A stretch of DNA of 64,000 nt from Mesorhizobium sp. SARCC-RB16n (GCF_008520305.1 NZ_ML703276.1:1-64000); one strand, 5' to 3'; positions 18,720 to 27,371 are shown, counted from the first letter of the stretch. Numbers and translations are program-made. The notes: generated by a model from the letters alone, not told the origin.

Positions 18720-18890
18720 GGCGTCTCCAGTTCTATTGCGAGACGCCGGCGCCGGCCCGGCGTTAGCTGCAGCTCGACCATCCTGTAGACGATGCAGCGA
18801 TTCTGTCTTCGACGGTGGATCATGCTAGGACAGCGTCGTAGACTTTCCTCGTGCGATCTCACCGTCGTCGGCGATTTGTTGCGGATACCC

Positions 18891-18966
18891 TGCATCTGTC
18901 GTGCCAAAGGAGAACCCCTTCAATTACAACGGGGTCCACCGAATCCGCCATGTCAGATGTCCAACA
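18891..18966 (-). promoter_or_regulatory. NifA upstream site and sigma-54 promoter without an obvious gene
   Basis: On the minus strand TGGCACGACAGATGCA (18906-18891) is a full -24/-12 match. TGT-N10-ACA at 18951-18966 is a perfect NifA site 45 bp upstream, the same spacing as at 23742/23801. Transcription should begin near 18880 and run towards 18400. Confidence 0.75.
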
Positions 18967-19148
18967 TTCATTGCACTTCGCACAATGCTGCTCAGTGTCC
19001 TGCCATGCTGCTTGACTGTGCCATTGTTTGCGAGCCAAGACCTGCCATGACATTCCAGCAGCTCAAGCTCCGAAAATGTCGGCACGTGGGACGAGAGGGA
19101 ACGAACCCCAAGGTTGACGGTCAAATGCCTTGCGGCCAGCGTTCCGCG
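18967..19148. other. Spacer between the orphan promoter and queC
   Basis: No gene, repeat or terminator was recognised between the NifA site and the queC stop. Confidence 0.4.
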
Positions 19149-19856
19149 TTATCTGGAGGAGACGAAGCGTTCCCACCCTTGGGCGCGCAGTTCGCATGCC
19201 GGACAGGTTCCGCAACCAAAACCCCAGGCATGAGCGTGCTCACGGTCGCCATTGTAGCAGGTGTGGGTTTCCTCACAGATGAGCCTGACCAGTGCCTCCT
19301 TTCCCAGCCGTTCCGCCAGCGCCCAAGTCTGCGCCTTGTCGATCCACATCAATGGAGTGTGGATGACAAAGCGCGCCTCCATTCCAAGGTTCAGAGCGAG
19401 TTGCATCGCTTTGACGGTGTCGTCTCGGGAATCGGGGTAGCCTGAGTAATCCGTCTCGCAGACACCAGCTACCAAATGCCTTATGCCTCGCCGATAGGCG
19501 ACAGCGGCCGCAAACGTCAGGAAGAGGAGGTTACGGCCGGGCACGAAGGTATTCGGGAGTCCATTCTCCTGCATGGCGATTTCAACACTGTGGGTGAGCG
19601 CCGTTTCGCTTAGTTCTGCAAGCACCGCAATATCGACCAGGTGATCGTCGCCGATTCGAGCGCTCCAATCGGCGAAGTCCCTCCGCATTTGATCGAGCAC
19701 GCGCGGGCGGACGTCTAACTCGATCCGATGCCGCTGCCTGTAGTCAAAGCCGATCGTCTCGACGCGCGCGAATGTCTCGAGCGCCCAAGCCAAACAGGTG
19801 GTTGAATCTTGGCCCCCGGAGAAGAGGACGAGCGCAGTCTCGGAATCATGTCGCAT
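19149..19856 (-). CDS. queC: 7-cyano-7-deazaguanine (preQ0) synthase
   Basis: QueC converts 7-carboxy-7-deazaguanine, ATP and ammonia to preQ0, the precursor of queuosine in tRNA. The N-terminal PP-loop is [15 protein letters not shown], and the zinc site at the C-terminus is CYNGD...[25 protein letters not shown] and DYSGYPDSR are the family's substrate motifs. The ATG at 19856, five bases after the queD stop and preceded by GAAGG, is preferred over 19871. It is the last gene of queE-queD-queC, which are tightly linked and co-transcribed. Length (235) is normal. Confidence 0.92.
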   Translation of the reverse strand: MRHDSETALVLFSGGQDSTTCLAWALETFARVETIGFDYRQRHRIELDVRPRVLDQMRRDFADWSARIGDDHLVDIAVLAELSETALTHSVEIAMQENGLPNTFVPGRNLLFLTFAAAVAYRRGIRHLVAGVCETDYSGYPDSRDDTVKAMQLALNLGMEARFVIHTPLMWIDKAQTWALAERLGKEALVRLICEETHTCYNGDREHAHAWGFGCGTCPACELRAQGWERFVSSR

Positions 19857-19860
19857 TGTT

Positions 19861-20214
19861 TCAGCCTTCATATTCGGCCCAGCAGTGCGGGGTCTCCCAA
19901 ACTGTTACTGATGCAATTTGCGGCAGAACGGGCTTTATACGGTCCCAGATCCAGATCGCGATATTTTCGGCGGTGGGGTTTGTTAGACCCTCGATCTCAT
20001 TGAGGCAGTGATGGTCAAGGCGCAGCAAAAGGGGGGCGAAAGCAGCCTCTACATCGAAGAAGTCCACGACAAAACCCGTGTCCGGATCGACTGGGCCTGA
20101 GAGACGAAGATCCACACGATATGAGTGGCCATGCATTCGGTGGCAGCGATGCGATTCGGGGACTCGGGGGAGGCGGTGAGCTGCCTCGAAGGTGAAAGCC
20201 TGCGTGATTTTCAT
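19861..20214 (-). CDS. queD: 6-carboxy-5,6,7,8-tetrahydropterin synthase
   Basis: QueD makes 6-carboxytetrahydropterin from dihydroneopterin triphosphate, the first committed step to preQ0. The 117-residue protein has the zinc histidines ([14 protein letters not shown]) and the catalytic cysteine in [26 protein letters not shown] and LDHHCLNEI are typical of the family. The ATG at 20214 overlaps the queE stop by four bases (ATGA), so the two are translationally coupled; AGGAATT precedes it. An upstream extension in the same frame is rejected. Confidence 0.92.
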   Translation of the reverse strand: MKITQAFTFEAAHRLPRVPESHRCHRMHGHSYRVDLRLSGPVDPDTGFVVDFFDVEAAFAPLLLRLDHHCLNEIEGLTNPTAENIAIWIWDRIKPVLPQIASVTVWETPHCWAEYEG

Positions 20215-20846
20215 GGAATTCCTAGAAGCTTGTGGGTTTGAAGGGTGAGCCGCCAGCGTGGATTGGCTAGGCAATAGGCGACCGCGGCCGCGGTATTCGC
20301 GTCGCGCTCAGGTCCATCCATTGGCTGGAGCAGCAGGTGGTCGAATGCCAGGCCTTCGAAGCACTCTGGCTTGGCATTAAGCTGCGGATAAATGAGCTTA
20401 AGTTCGTCCCCGGCCTTGACCAAGAGTGTGGCACCGGCCTTCGGACTGACACACAGCCAGTCGATGCCAGCCGGCGGATGAATGGTGCCGTTGGTCTCCA
20501 CAGCAATTTCAAACCCGGCAGCGTGCAGTGCCTCTATCAGCTCTTCATCAACCTGCAGAAGGGGCTCCCCTCCGGTAAGGACAACAAGGCGCCCCCCTGC
20601 CCCAGACCCGCGCCAAGCCCGTTGAATGGCAGATGCAAGCCCCTGTGCGCTCGCAAAGCGTCCGCCTGCAGAGCCGTTCGTACCGACAAAATCGGTATCG
20701 CAGAAGCTGCAGATTGACGTAGCGCGGTCGGCTTCACGGCCCGACCAAAGGTTACATCCCGCGAAGCGACAAAAGACAGCGGCACGCCCCGCATTGCGCC
20801 CCTCACCTTGGAGCGTATAGAAAATCTCCTTGATGGCGTATGACAT
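20211..20846 (-). CDS. queE: 7-carboxy-7-deazaguanine synthase (radical SAM)
   Basis: QueE rearranges carboxytetrahydropterin to 7-carboxy-7-deazaguanine with a 4Fe-4S cluster and SAM. The start YAIKEIFYTLQGEGRNAG is the family hallmark. The cluster cysteines are spaced C-x14-C-x2-C (GCNLW...ICSFC), the unusual spacing known for QueE rather than C-x3-C-x2-C. VVLTGGEPLLQ and AVETNGT follow as in other radical SAM enzymes. The ATG at 20846 is preceded by AAGG; the 49-codon extension to 20993 is rejected. It is first in the queEDC operon. No folE lies nearby, so the pterin input must come from elsewhere. Confidence 0.92.
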   Translation of the reverse strand: MSYAIKEIFYTLQGEGRNAGRAAVFCRFAGCNLWSGREADRATSICSFCDTDFVGTNGSAGGRFASAQGLASAIQRAWRGSGAGGRLVVLTGGEPLLQVDEELIEALHAAGFEIAVETNGTIHPPAGIDWLCVSPKAGATLLVKAGDELKLIYPQLNAKPECFEGLAFDHLLLQPMDGPERDANTAAAVAYCLANPRWRLTLQTHKLLGIP

Positions 20847-21291
20847 GGCTAAGCTACCTTCGATCGAGCAAGTGCCGTTCCCGACGCCAAACGATGGCGA
20901 GATTGGCGTATGTCCGAGGCACGCTCTGGCAGCGCTCCCGCGTCGCTGTCCATTCCCGACGACCCCCTGACCCACATGCGGAGCCAAAGTCAAATAGCGG
21001 CAGCCGAGCGAACACGTCTCGCTCTGGGTAACCTGTCATCGTATGAAGCACCTGAACCGCATACCTCTTAGCGACAGGGTTCTCTCGCAAAAGGCAACAC
21101 ACAATCCTGCATGGAAGCTTCTCCATTTTGGGCAGCTTGGGATATAACGGGGCTGCCTCTGCGATCCCGACTTGGAGGTGGTTGGAAGCCCTTAACTCCC
21201 AAATGGAATTTTGCAGAACACCTCGCCTACAGGATGGGCGATTTGGCGCTCATAGGGTGCTCCCAAGCGTGCCGAGGATCGCCACATCGCT
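20847..21291. other. Intergenic stretch, no gene seen
   Basis: About 445 bases between queE and the efflux adaptor gene. No MacB or other transporter fragment, repeat or promoter box was recognised. Confidence 0.45.
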
Positions 21292-22470
21292 TCAATTCTG
21301 CCGTTGCGCAGTCTGTCCGTGTAGCGCCGCTGTCCTTGGCAGGATGATGTCTTCGCCCTCGGAGAGACAACCAACGATCTCGGCCTCGGTTTGATTCACC
21401 TGCCCCACACGCACGCGGCGTTTCTCGGTCGCCCCTGCCCCCCTGTCTACCTGTGCACTATAGGAGCCCTTCGGATCGGGGCCGACGAGAGCACTCCTCG
21501 GGACAAGCAACACGTCATCAACCGCGCTCACCGTAATCGTCGCGTCGACCGTCATCCTCGGTAGAAGCTTCCCGTCCTTATTGGGCACCTCAAAAAACGC
21601 ATTGTAGCAGACCGGCTGCGCCTCCCCTGAGCGGCCACCTACCTGGCCACCCGAAGGTTCCTGGTTCGAAAGAAGGGTGGATAGAGCCGGCCCTACTTCC
21701 GTCAGCACGCTAGCTCGGTTCGCCTTTCTGTTTCCGACTGTGGTGAAGTGCACTGGCTGCCCGACCTTGATGCGTTCGACATCTGCCTCGGAAACTTGCA
21801 CTCGCGCCCTCATCATGTCGGTCTGTGCGACGACAGCAACCACGCTTGAGGGCTGCGTCTGTCCAGGTTTGACGATATCGATCACTCGCCCGTCTATCGG
21901 AGTTGTTATCCTTGTGTCTGCGAGATCCTTTCGGGCCTTTTCGACACCTGCAGTCGCTTCGTCGACCTGCGCTGTCGAAAAGTCCCGATCGGCGCTGGCA
22001 ATCTGGACGGCGACTTCGGCCTCCTGAAGAGCAGCACTCGAAATGACTTGCTTTGCAGAGAGTTGCCGCTGACGCGCCAAGGTATGCTTGGCCCAGTCGA
22101 GCTTGACCTGGCTCGAACTTTGGGCTGCCTGTCTCTGGGAGAGCAAAGCCGTCGCCTGACGCAATCGGTTCTGCTGCCCGAACGAATCCATTTCCGCAAT
22201 AAGATCACCTGCGTGAACCTTGTCCCCCACTCTAACGTGAAACATCGTCAATTGACCGAAGACCGGCGCACGGATCTGCGCCAGCTGGGAGGGTTCCAGG
22301 ACACCGGTTGCCGTTACTGTGTCCGTCAGCGAGCCCCTTTTTACAATAGCGTCCGGGGCGGAACTGGACGGCTGCCTATTTGGCGCTGACGCGAACCAAC
22401 CAATCACCCCGGCGACACACACGAAAATCCCAAAGAAGAAAACACTTGGTCTCATGATCCAGTCACTCAT
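21292..22470 (-). CDS. Periplasmic adaptor (membrane fusion) protein of a MacA/HlyD-type efflux pump
   Basis: 392 residues. A single N-terminal helix (VFFFGIFVCVAGVIGWFAS) anchors it in the inner membrane. A split biotinyl-lipoyl domain follows (ATGVLEPSQLAQIRAPVFGQ and ITTPIDGRVIDIVKPGQTQ), separated by a ~100-residue coiled-coil hairpin, then beta-barrel and membrane-proximal parts (DVERIKVGQPVHFT; DDVLLVPRSALVG). It closely matches MacA-like adaptors in layout. No MacB permease follows; instead the MFS gene just upstream ends 53 bases away on the same strand, so the pair may act together and share the sigma-54 promoter at 23742. Confidence 0.8.
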   Translation of the reverse strand: MSDWIMRPSVFFFGIFVCVAGVIGWFASAPNRQPSSSAPDAIVKRGSLTDTVTATGVLEPSQLAQIRAPVFGQLTMFHVRVGDKVHAGDLIAEMDSFGQQNRLRQATALLSQRQAAQSSSQVKLDWAKHTLARQRQLSAKQVISSAALQEAEVAVQIASADRDFSTAQVDEATAGVEKARKDLADTRITTPIDGRVIDIVKPGQTQPSSVVAVVAQTDMMRARVQVSEADVERIKVGQPVHFTTVGNRKANRASVLTEVGPALSTLLSNQEPSGGQVGGRSGEAQPVCYNAFFEVPNKDGKLLPRMTVDATITVSAVDDVLLVPRSALVGPDPKGSYSAQVDRGAGATEKRRVRVGQVNQTEAEIVGCLSEGEDIILPRTAALHGQTAQRQN

Positions 22471-22523
22471 CTGCTGCTAGAAATTCCACCTATCGTTCTG
22501 ATCCGAGTCCCGGCTCATGCTGT

Positions 22524-23699
22524 TCAAGGGGGGGAAGGGCCGCTCGGCAGAACGGTCCGGCGCTCTAGCGCCTGCGACAGCACCGCCACAGTGACCGCCA
22601 GCAGGGCGAGCACCGCGCCGACCAGCGGCAGATTGGCGTAGGAAACGCCCGCGGACAGCGCCACGCTGCCTATCCAGGCGCCGCCGGCATTGCCGACATT
22701 GAAGGCACCCTGGTTCAGCGTGGCGGCAAGGTTCGGTCCTTCGGACGCCGCCTCGACGACGCGAATCTGCAGCGGCGGCACCGCGACAAAGATGAGCAGG
22801 CCCCACAGGAACACCATGCCGATGGCAACGCGGGGGATCGCACCGAACTGCTTGAAGCAAACGAACAGCAGCGCCATCAGCAGTAGGGTGGCGATCACTG
22901 TCGGCATCAGCTTCCAATCGGCCAGCCTGCCGCCGATGATGTTGCCGATGGTCATGCCGGCGCCGAACAGCAAAAGCACCCAGATGACCGCCGCGGTCGA
23001 CAGGCCAGACACGTCGGTGAGGTAGGGTTTTATGTAGGTGTATACGGCAAACAGGCTGGCCGAGGTCAGCGCCGCGATCAGCATCGCCAGCCAGACCTGC
23101 AGCTTGCCGAGCACGCGGACTTCGGCACGCAGACCGCCGCCGCTCGGTTCCGTGACGTCGGACGGCACCAGCCAAGCGATGGCCGCGACTGAGATCAGGC
23201 CGATGCCGGCCACCGCCACGAAGGTGGCCTGCCAGCCGAAGGCCTCGCCGAGTGCAGTGCCGGCCGGAACGCCGAGGATGTTGGCGAGCGTCAGGCCCGC
23301 GAACATCAGCGCGATGGCGCTGGCACGCTTGTTGCGCGGCACCAGGCTTGCGGCGACGACCGAGCCGATGCCGAAGGAGGCGCCGTGGCCGAAAGCGGTG
23401 AAGACGCGCGCGGCCATCAGCAGCCGGTAATTGGGCGCCATGGCGCAGAGGAGATTGCCCACGACGAACAGCGCGGCCAGCCCGACCAGCACGGGTTTGC
23501 GCGGCAAATGCGCGGTGGCCATGGCCACGATGGGCGCGCCGAACGCAACGCCCAGCGCATAGCCGGTGACCAGCAGGCCGGCTAACTCGACCGACACGCC
23601 GAGATCGGCGGCTACTTCCGGCAGCAGGCCCACGATGACGAATTCGGTGGTGCCGATGCAGAAGGACGCAATGGCAAGCGCAAGGATTGGCAAAGGCAT
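22524..23699 (-). CDS. MFS exporter, AraJ/YdhP-like
   Basis: 391 residues with twelve predicted helices. The start PILALAIASFCIGTTEFVIV and following GLLPEVAADLGVSVELAGLL are the signature of the AraJ/YdhP drug-sugar efflux group, and GHGASFGIGSVVAASLVPRN is the helix-5 motif. The ATG at 23699 begins this signature; the longer frame to 23900 runs through the promoter and is rejected. It is followed by the adaptor gene, forming a likely operon. A sigma-54 promoter with a NifA-type site lies 43-117 bases upstream, so expression should be limited to nitrogen-fixing conditions. Substrate unknown. Confidence 0.85.
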   Translation of the reverse strand: MPLPILALAIASFCIGTTEFVIVGLLPEVAADLGVSVELAGLLVTGYALGVAFGAPIVAMATAHLPRKPVLVGLAALFVVGNLLCAMAPNYRLLMAARVFTAFGHGASFGIGSVVAASLVPRNKRASAIALMFAGLTLANILGVPAGTALGEAFGWQATFVAVAGIGLISVAAIAWLVPSDVTEPSGGGLRAEVRVLGKLQVWLAMLIAALTSASLFAVYTYIKPYLTDVSGLSTAAVIWVLLLFGAGMTIGNIIGGRLADWKLMPTVIATLLLMALLFVCFKQFGAIPRVAIGMVFLWGLLIFVAVPPLQIRVVEAASEGPNLAATLNQGAFNVGNAGGAWIGSVALSAGVSYANLPLVGAVLALLAVTVAVLSQALERRTVLPSGPSPP

Positions 23700-23741
23700 G
23701 GGAGGTCCGGACTTGAATCGGTGAAGGTTCGCGGACAGCCA

Positions 23742-23816
23742 AGCATGTACCGTTCCAAATGAAGGGTCGTGTAGAACAAGACCATAGGGCTGAGCAGCTC
23801 CGTCGCATGTCCAACA
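23742..23816 (-). promoter_or_regulatory. NifA-type upstream site and sigma-54 promoter of the MFS-adaptor operon
   Basis: On the minus strand TGGAACGGTACATGCT (23757-23742) keeps GG and GC at the correct -24/-12 spacing. TGT-N10-ACG (23816-23801) is one base off the NifA consensus and sits 44 bp upstream. An inverted CATGTCC/GGACATG arrangement surrounds it (23806-23827). Confidence 0.6.
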
Positions 23817-24117
23817 TTGTCGGACATGCGGCCTCGATAGGCAGTCTCCCCCAGCGCTCGCTCCGCACGCCAGAAGACCGTCCTCCGGTTCAGTATCCAT
23901 GCTCGTTTGCGACCGAGCCGCGCAGACCTAAACCGCAGGGCCCCCGCTACACTGACCCACCTGACGCGACCTGGCGGCAAAGCAATTGCTATCACATGCA
24001 TGGAGAAAGGGGGGCAGTCAGGTGGAGTTCGGTACACGCCATGTGCACGAGGCTCGACCTGAACGTTGACGCCTGGCCATTTCTGACAAGATTGTCGACG
24101 AATGTTTTCGGTTGTGA

Positions 24118-24131
24118 TTGACCCAGATCAA
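24118..24131 (+). promoter_or_regulatory. Anaerobox (FNR/FixK site)
   Basis: TTGACCCAGATCAA matches TTGAT-N4-ATCAA with one change. If it is a class II site, transcription would start about 24166, leaving a 19-base leader with AAGGAG before the ATG at 24185. Confidence 0.75.
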
Positions 24132-24184
24132 GGATTGTCCATGGCCGGCATGCTTTCCTCGACCCGTTTTCAAAGGAGAATGCT

Positions 24185-24325
24185 ATGGCCGTGGACAACT
24201 TACTGGTTATGGGACTTTACATGACAATGATGAGCTTGTGCTCCTTCGCAATTTTGTCATCACGCACGCAAGCGGTGGCCGTCCCTGTTCGGAACCGGGC
24301 GGCAAGTCGCCGCCACCGCTATTAG
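24185..24325 (+). CDS. 46-residue membrane peptide gene behind an anaerobox
   Basis: Too short for most gene finders. The ATG is preceded by AAAGGAGAATGCT, a strong ribosome binding site. The product has one hydrophobic helix near the N-terminus (LLVMGLYMTMMSLCSFAILS) and a basic tail (VRNRAASRRHRY), so the tail should face the cytoplasm. It lies at the spacing expected for a class II FNR/FixK promoter from the box at 24118. It may be a small subunit or assembly factor for a micro-oxic membrane enzyme, but I recognise no family. Its stop overlaps that of the convergent gene by three bases. Confidence 0.5.
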   Translation: MAVDNLLVMGLYMTMMSLCSFAILSSRTQAVAVPVRNRAASRRHRY

Positions 24326-24537
24326 CCGAGCCGAAAACCTGAATCGTCAAATATGAGATGGCGACCGGTGATCAACGGGATCATGAGCGCGGGGCCGGAT
24401 TCGCTGTGATCCTGCAGCGGCAGGCCTGCGACGTAGGGATGTTGTTTCAACGTTGTCTGCCAGATCGTGGAAAAATCCATACCCATGGCCCGCGCTTTGT
24501 TGCACTCGCGGACAAGCTTCGAGACGATGTCGGCCAT
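24322..24537 (-). CDS. Conserved-looking 71-residue hypothetical protein, anaerobox-controlled
   Basis: The frame has balanced, soluble composition (ADIVSKLVRECNKARAMGMD; IWQTTLKQHPYVAGLP) and ends LIFDDSGFRLG. GGGTGAT stands 7 bases ahead of the ATG. The anaerobox at 24594-24607 is centred 63 bases upstream of the start; a class II promoter there would begin transcription near 24559, a 22-base leader. No family recognised; Ala/Lys-rich helices suggest a small regulatory or binding protein. Probably a real FixK/FnrN target. Confidence 0.55.
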   Translation of the reverse strand: MADIVSKLVRECNKARAMGMDFSTIWQTTLKQHPYVAGLPLQDHSESGPALMIPLITGRHLIFDDSGFRLG

Positions 24538-24593
24538 GTATCACCCATGCAATGTTGTTTTTTGCAAGGATCGCGCGAACGCGCGGGGCCGCA

Positions 24594-24607
24594 TTGACCT
24601 CGATCAA
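24594..24607. promoter_or_regulatory. Anaerobox between divergent genes
   Basis: TTGACCTCGATCAA, one change from consensus. Spacing fits the minus-strand 71-residue gene best. On the plus strand a class II start would fall near 24642, at or past the ATG of the UbiM-like gene if that begins at 24641. Confidence 0.75.
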
Positions 24608-24640
24608 GTTCGCCAAAATTCTTGTTCTTGGGAGGCCGAA

Positions 24641-25894
24641 ATGTCGAACCGTATCCTGAGGGCTGCCAAGAACTCTGCTGGTTTCACCTCTCTTGGCCGT
24701 GGCACCGCGCCGGCGTGTAACAAGATGACCAGCTTCGATATCGTTGTGGTGGGGGCCGGCCCGATTGGGCTGGCGTTTGCGGCGTCGCTCACCGCAAGTG
24801 ACCTCAAGGTCGCGTTGATCGAACGCCGATCGATGGCAGACCTGGCGCAGCCCGCCTTCGACGGACGTGAGATTGCACTCACTCACGCTTCCGTCAAAAT
24901 TCTACAAGAGCTCGGTGCATGGGATGCCATTCCCTGTTCGGAGAAATCCCCCCTGCGCGGTGCACGGGTGCTCAACGGATCGAATCCTTTCGCGCTGAGC
25001 TTCGATGCGCCTCACGGAAGCGCGAAGCCACTGGGAATTCTGGTCCCAAACCACTGCATTCGTAGTGCGCTTTTCAGCATTGTCCGTGAACGGGAGCATG
25101 TCCGCGTGTTCTCCGGCTGCAAGGTGGTCGGCGCCCAAGTCAGGCCCGGCAACGCGAAGGTGACCCTTTCAGATGGTCGACAGCTCACGGCCGGGCTGCT
25201 CGTGGCGGCGGATTCACGCCTGTCTGCGCTACGCGATCTGCTGGGCATCGCTGCCGACATCAATCGGCTCGGCTGCTCGATGCTGATCTGCCGCGTGCGG
25301 CATGAGCTGCCCCACCACCGGATCGCGACGGAATGGTTTGATCACAGGCAGACGATCGCAATGCTGCCGCTTGCGCAAGGCGTGTCGTCGCTGCTTGTCA
25401 CACTTCCCGCAAACGAGGTTTCCAGACTTGTCGTGATGAACGATGCTGCTTTTCTCGCAGAAATGACTCAGCGCTGCCACGGGCGGTTGGGTAAAATGTC
25501 GCTGGCCAGCAGCCGGCATGCCTACTCACTCGTCACGACGTGGGCAGACAGGTTCTGGATGCCGCGCGCCGCGCTCATCGGGGACGCGGCCGTCGGCATG
25601 CATCCGGTCACAGCGCATGGCTTCAACATCGGCCTTGGCGGTCAACATCGGCTCGCTGAGGGAATTCTGGCAGCCTGGGGCAAAGGAACAGATATTGCCG
25701 ATCCAACCTTGCTGCGCCAATACGAAACCCGGCTAAGGCTCAGCGCCGCGCCGCTTTACCACGCCACTAACATGCTGGTTAAACTTTACACGGACGAGCG
25801 CCCGCTGGCGCGGGCCGCAAGGCATGTGGGCCTTCGGCTCGGACAGCATTTGCCATTTATCCGACGTGGAATTTCTGCTGCGCTGAGGCGTTGA
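24641..25894 (+). CDS. UbiH/Coq6-family FAD hydroxylase, UbiM-like
   Basis: A flavin monooxygenase of the ubiquinone hydroxylase family, ~417 residues. The FAD motif is FDIVVVGAGPIGLAFAASLT, the second motif WMPRAALIGDAAVGMHPVTA, and GFNIGLGGQHRLAEG completes the active site. These best match the UbiM branch found in some proteobacteria. ATG 24641 has GGGAGG upstream; ATG 24725, right before the FAD strand, is the alternative and fits the promoter better. It lies between anaerobox genes and convergent to hemN, so it may adjust quinone synthesis for micro-oxic respiration. Confidence 0.75.
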   Translation: MSNRILRAAKNSAGFTSLGRGTAPACNKMTSFDIVVVGAGPIGLAFAASLTASDLKVALIERRSMADLAQPAFDGREIALTHASVKILQELGAWDAIPCSEKSPLRGARVLNGSNPFALSFDAPHGSAKPLGILVPNHCIRSALFSIVREREHVRVFSGCKVVGAQVRPGNAKVTLSDGRQLTAGLLVAADSRLSALRDLLGIAADINRLGCSMLICRVRHELPHHRIATEWFDHRQTIAMLPLAQGVSSLLVTLPANEVSRLVVMNDAAFLAEMTQRCHGRLGKMSLASSRHAYSLVTTWADRFWMPRAALIGDAAVGMHPVTAHGFNIGLGGQHRLAEGILAAWGKGTDIADPTLLRQYETRLRLSAAPLYHATNMLVKLYTDERPLARAARHVGLRLGQHLPFIRRGISAALRR

Positions 25895-25994
25895 CTTCGA
25901 TCTTTCTAGCTTGGGCCGGCTGCCCGCCGGTCACCTCGATCGACGATCCGACTTTGATGCGAGCGCCTCTGGCCCAGGTATGCACACCACGCAC

Positions 25995-27371
25995 TCAGAC
26001 GGCCACGGAATACCTGGCTGTGCCCATTTCAAGATATTTGTCGAATTTCGCCGCCACGGTCCTGACGAGAGGTCGGCTCTCCTGCGGCACGACAAAATCA
26101 TTGCCGTCCCTTCCAAGCAGGCTGCCTGAGCCGGCAATCGCCAGGCGGCTTGCCTGACAGACGAGCCTTTGGCCGACCTCACCGAAACGCTCCACCAAAT
26201 CGATCGCCGAGAAAGCGAAGTTGCACATCAGGCGCTCGATCACCCAGCCCCTTGCCAGATCATCGGCGCTGAGTTCTATGCCGCGCGCCGTCGCCAATTG
26301 TCCGGTAACTACAGCCTTCTCATACCCGCCCGTCAATACGATATTCTGGGCGTAGCCTTGCCGGAAGCGGCTGATGGAAGATGGGCCAAGACCGATCAGG
26401 GTTTCGCAGTTGTCCTCGGTGTAGCCTTGGAAATTGCGATGCAGGCCACCATTGCGCGCCGCGATCGCCAGCGCATCGTCGGGCTTTGCAAAATGATCCA
26501 GCCCCACTGGCTCGTATCCGGCGTCTGCGATCAGCCGAGCGGCACGCTGCGACTGCGCCAGCCGTTCGGCGGAATCGGGCAGCCAGGCGTCGTCGATCAT
26601 CGTCTGATGCTTCTTGAACCACGGCACATGGGCATAACCGAACAGCGCAATCCTGTCGGGCCGCAGCGTCAAGGCGTGCGCGACCGTCGCGGCCACGCTG
26701 TCAAGCGTCTGGTGAGGCAGTCCGTAGAGCAGGTCGAGATTGACCGATTTCACGCCGCGGGCGCGGACGCCGTCCACCACACTCTTGGTCGACCGAAAAC
26801 TCTGCTCGCGATTGATGGCCTTCTGCACCTTGGGATGGAAATCCTGCACGCCAAGACTTGCTCTGGTCATGCCGATTGCCGCCAGCGCATCCAGACGGGC
26901 TTCGTCGATGTCGCGAGGTTCGATCTCGACGCTGACACTGGCATCGGACCGAAGGTCGAATTGGTCCCGCAAGGCTTTTCCGAGCGTAAGCATATCGTCG
27001 GGTTCCAGCATGGTCGGGGAGCCGCCGCCAAGATGCACAGCACGCACGCGCCCCCTGCCGCTCATGAGACGCCCGACCGTTTCGATCTCGCTGTGCAGAG
27101 CGCGCAGGAAGGTGGCCACCGGCGCATAATGACGCGTGTGCTTGGTGTGGCAGGCGCAAAACCAGCACAGCCTGTGACAATAGGGAACGTGCAGATAGAG
27201 CGACAACTCGTCGTCGCCTTTGAGGGCATTGATCCAGCCTCGAAGCAGACTGGCATCGACGCCAGAATGAAAATGTGGCGCGGTCGGGTAGCTCGTGTAA
27301 CGCGGTACGTTTTCGCGCAGCCTGGCGGTCATTTCGGGACGCGTGCGGTTGATTGCTGCTTCATGCATCAT
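25995..27371 (-). CDS. hemN: Oxygen-independent coproporphyrinogen III dehydrogenase
   Basis: HemN makes protoporphyrinogen IX without oxygen, supplying heme for the cbb3 oxidase. The radical SAM motif is HVPYCHRLCWFCACHT (C-x3-C-x2-C plus the extra cysteine of HemN). RYTSYPTAPHF near the N-terminus and HLGGGSPTML are family signatures; LDLLYGLPHQT and GLHRNFQGYTE follow. The tandem ATGs at 27371/27368 follow AGAGGG; the frame extends further upstream but through the divergent fnrN and is rejected. The consensus anaerobox at 27403 controls it. Length 458 is normal. Confidence 0.93.
   Translation of the reverse strand: MMHEAAINRTRPEMTARLRENVPRYTSYPTAPHFHSGVDASLLRGWINALKGDDELSLYLHVPYCHRLCWFCACHTKHTRHYAPVATFLRALHSEIETVGRLMSGRGRVRAVHLGGGSPTMLEPDDMLTLGKALRDQFDLRSDASVSVEIEPRDIDEARLDALAAIGMTRASLGVQDFHPKVQKAINREQSFRSTKSVVDGVRARGVKSVNLDLLYGLPHQTLDSVAATVAHALTLRPDRIALFGYAHVPWFKKHQTMIDDAWLPDSAERLAQSQRAARLIADAGYEPVGLDHFAKPDDALAIAARNGGLHRNFQGYTEDNCETLIGLGPSSISRFRQGYAQNIVLTGGYEKAVVTGQLATARGIELSADDLARGWVIERLMCNFAFSAIDLVERFGEVGQRLVCQASRLAIAGSGSLLGRDGNDFVVPQESRPLVRTVAAKFDKYLEMGTARYSVAV

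Noticed and set aside
22477-23868. 463-codon minus-strand frame overlapping the AraJ-like gene
   Set aside because: Arg/His-rich shadow of the MFS gene with no recognisable features.
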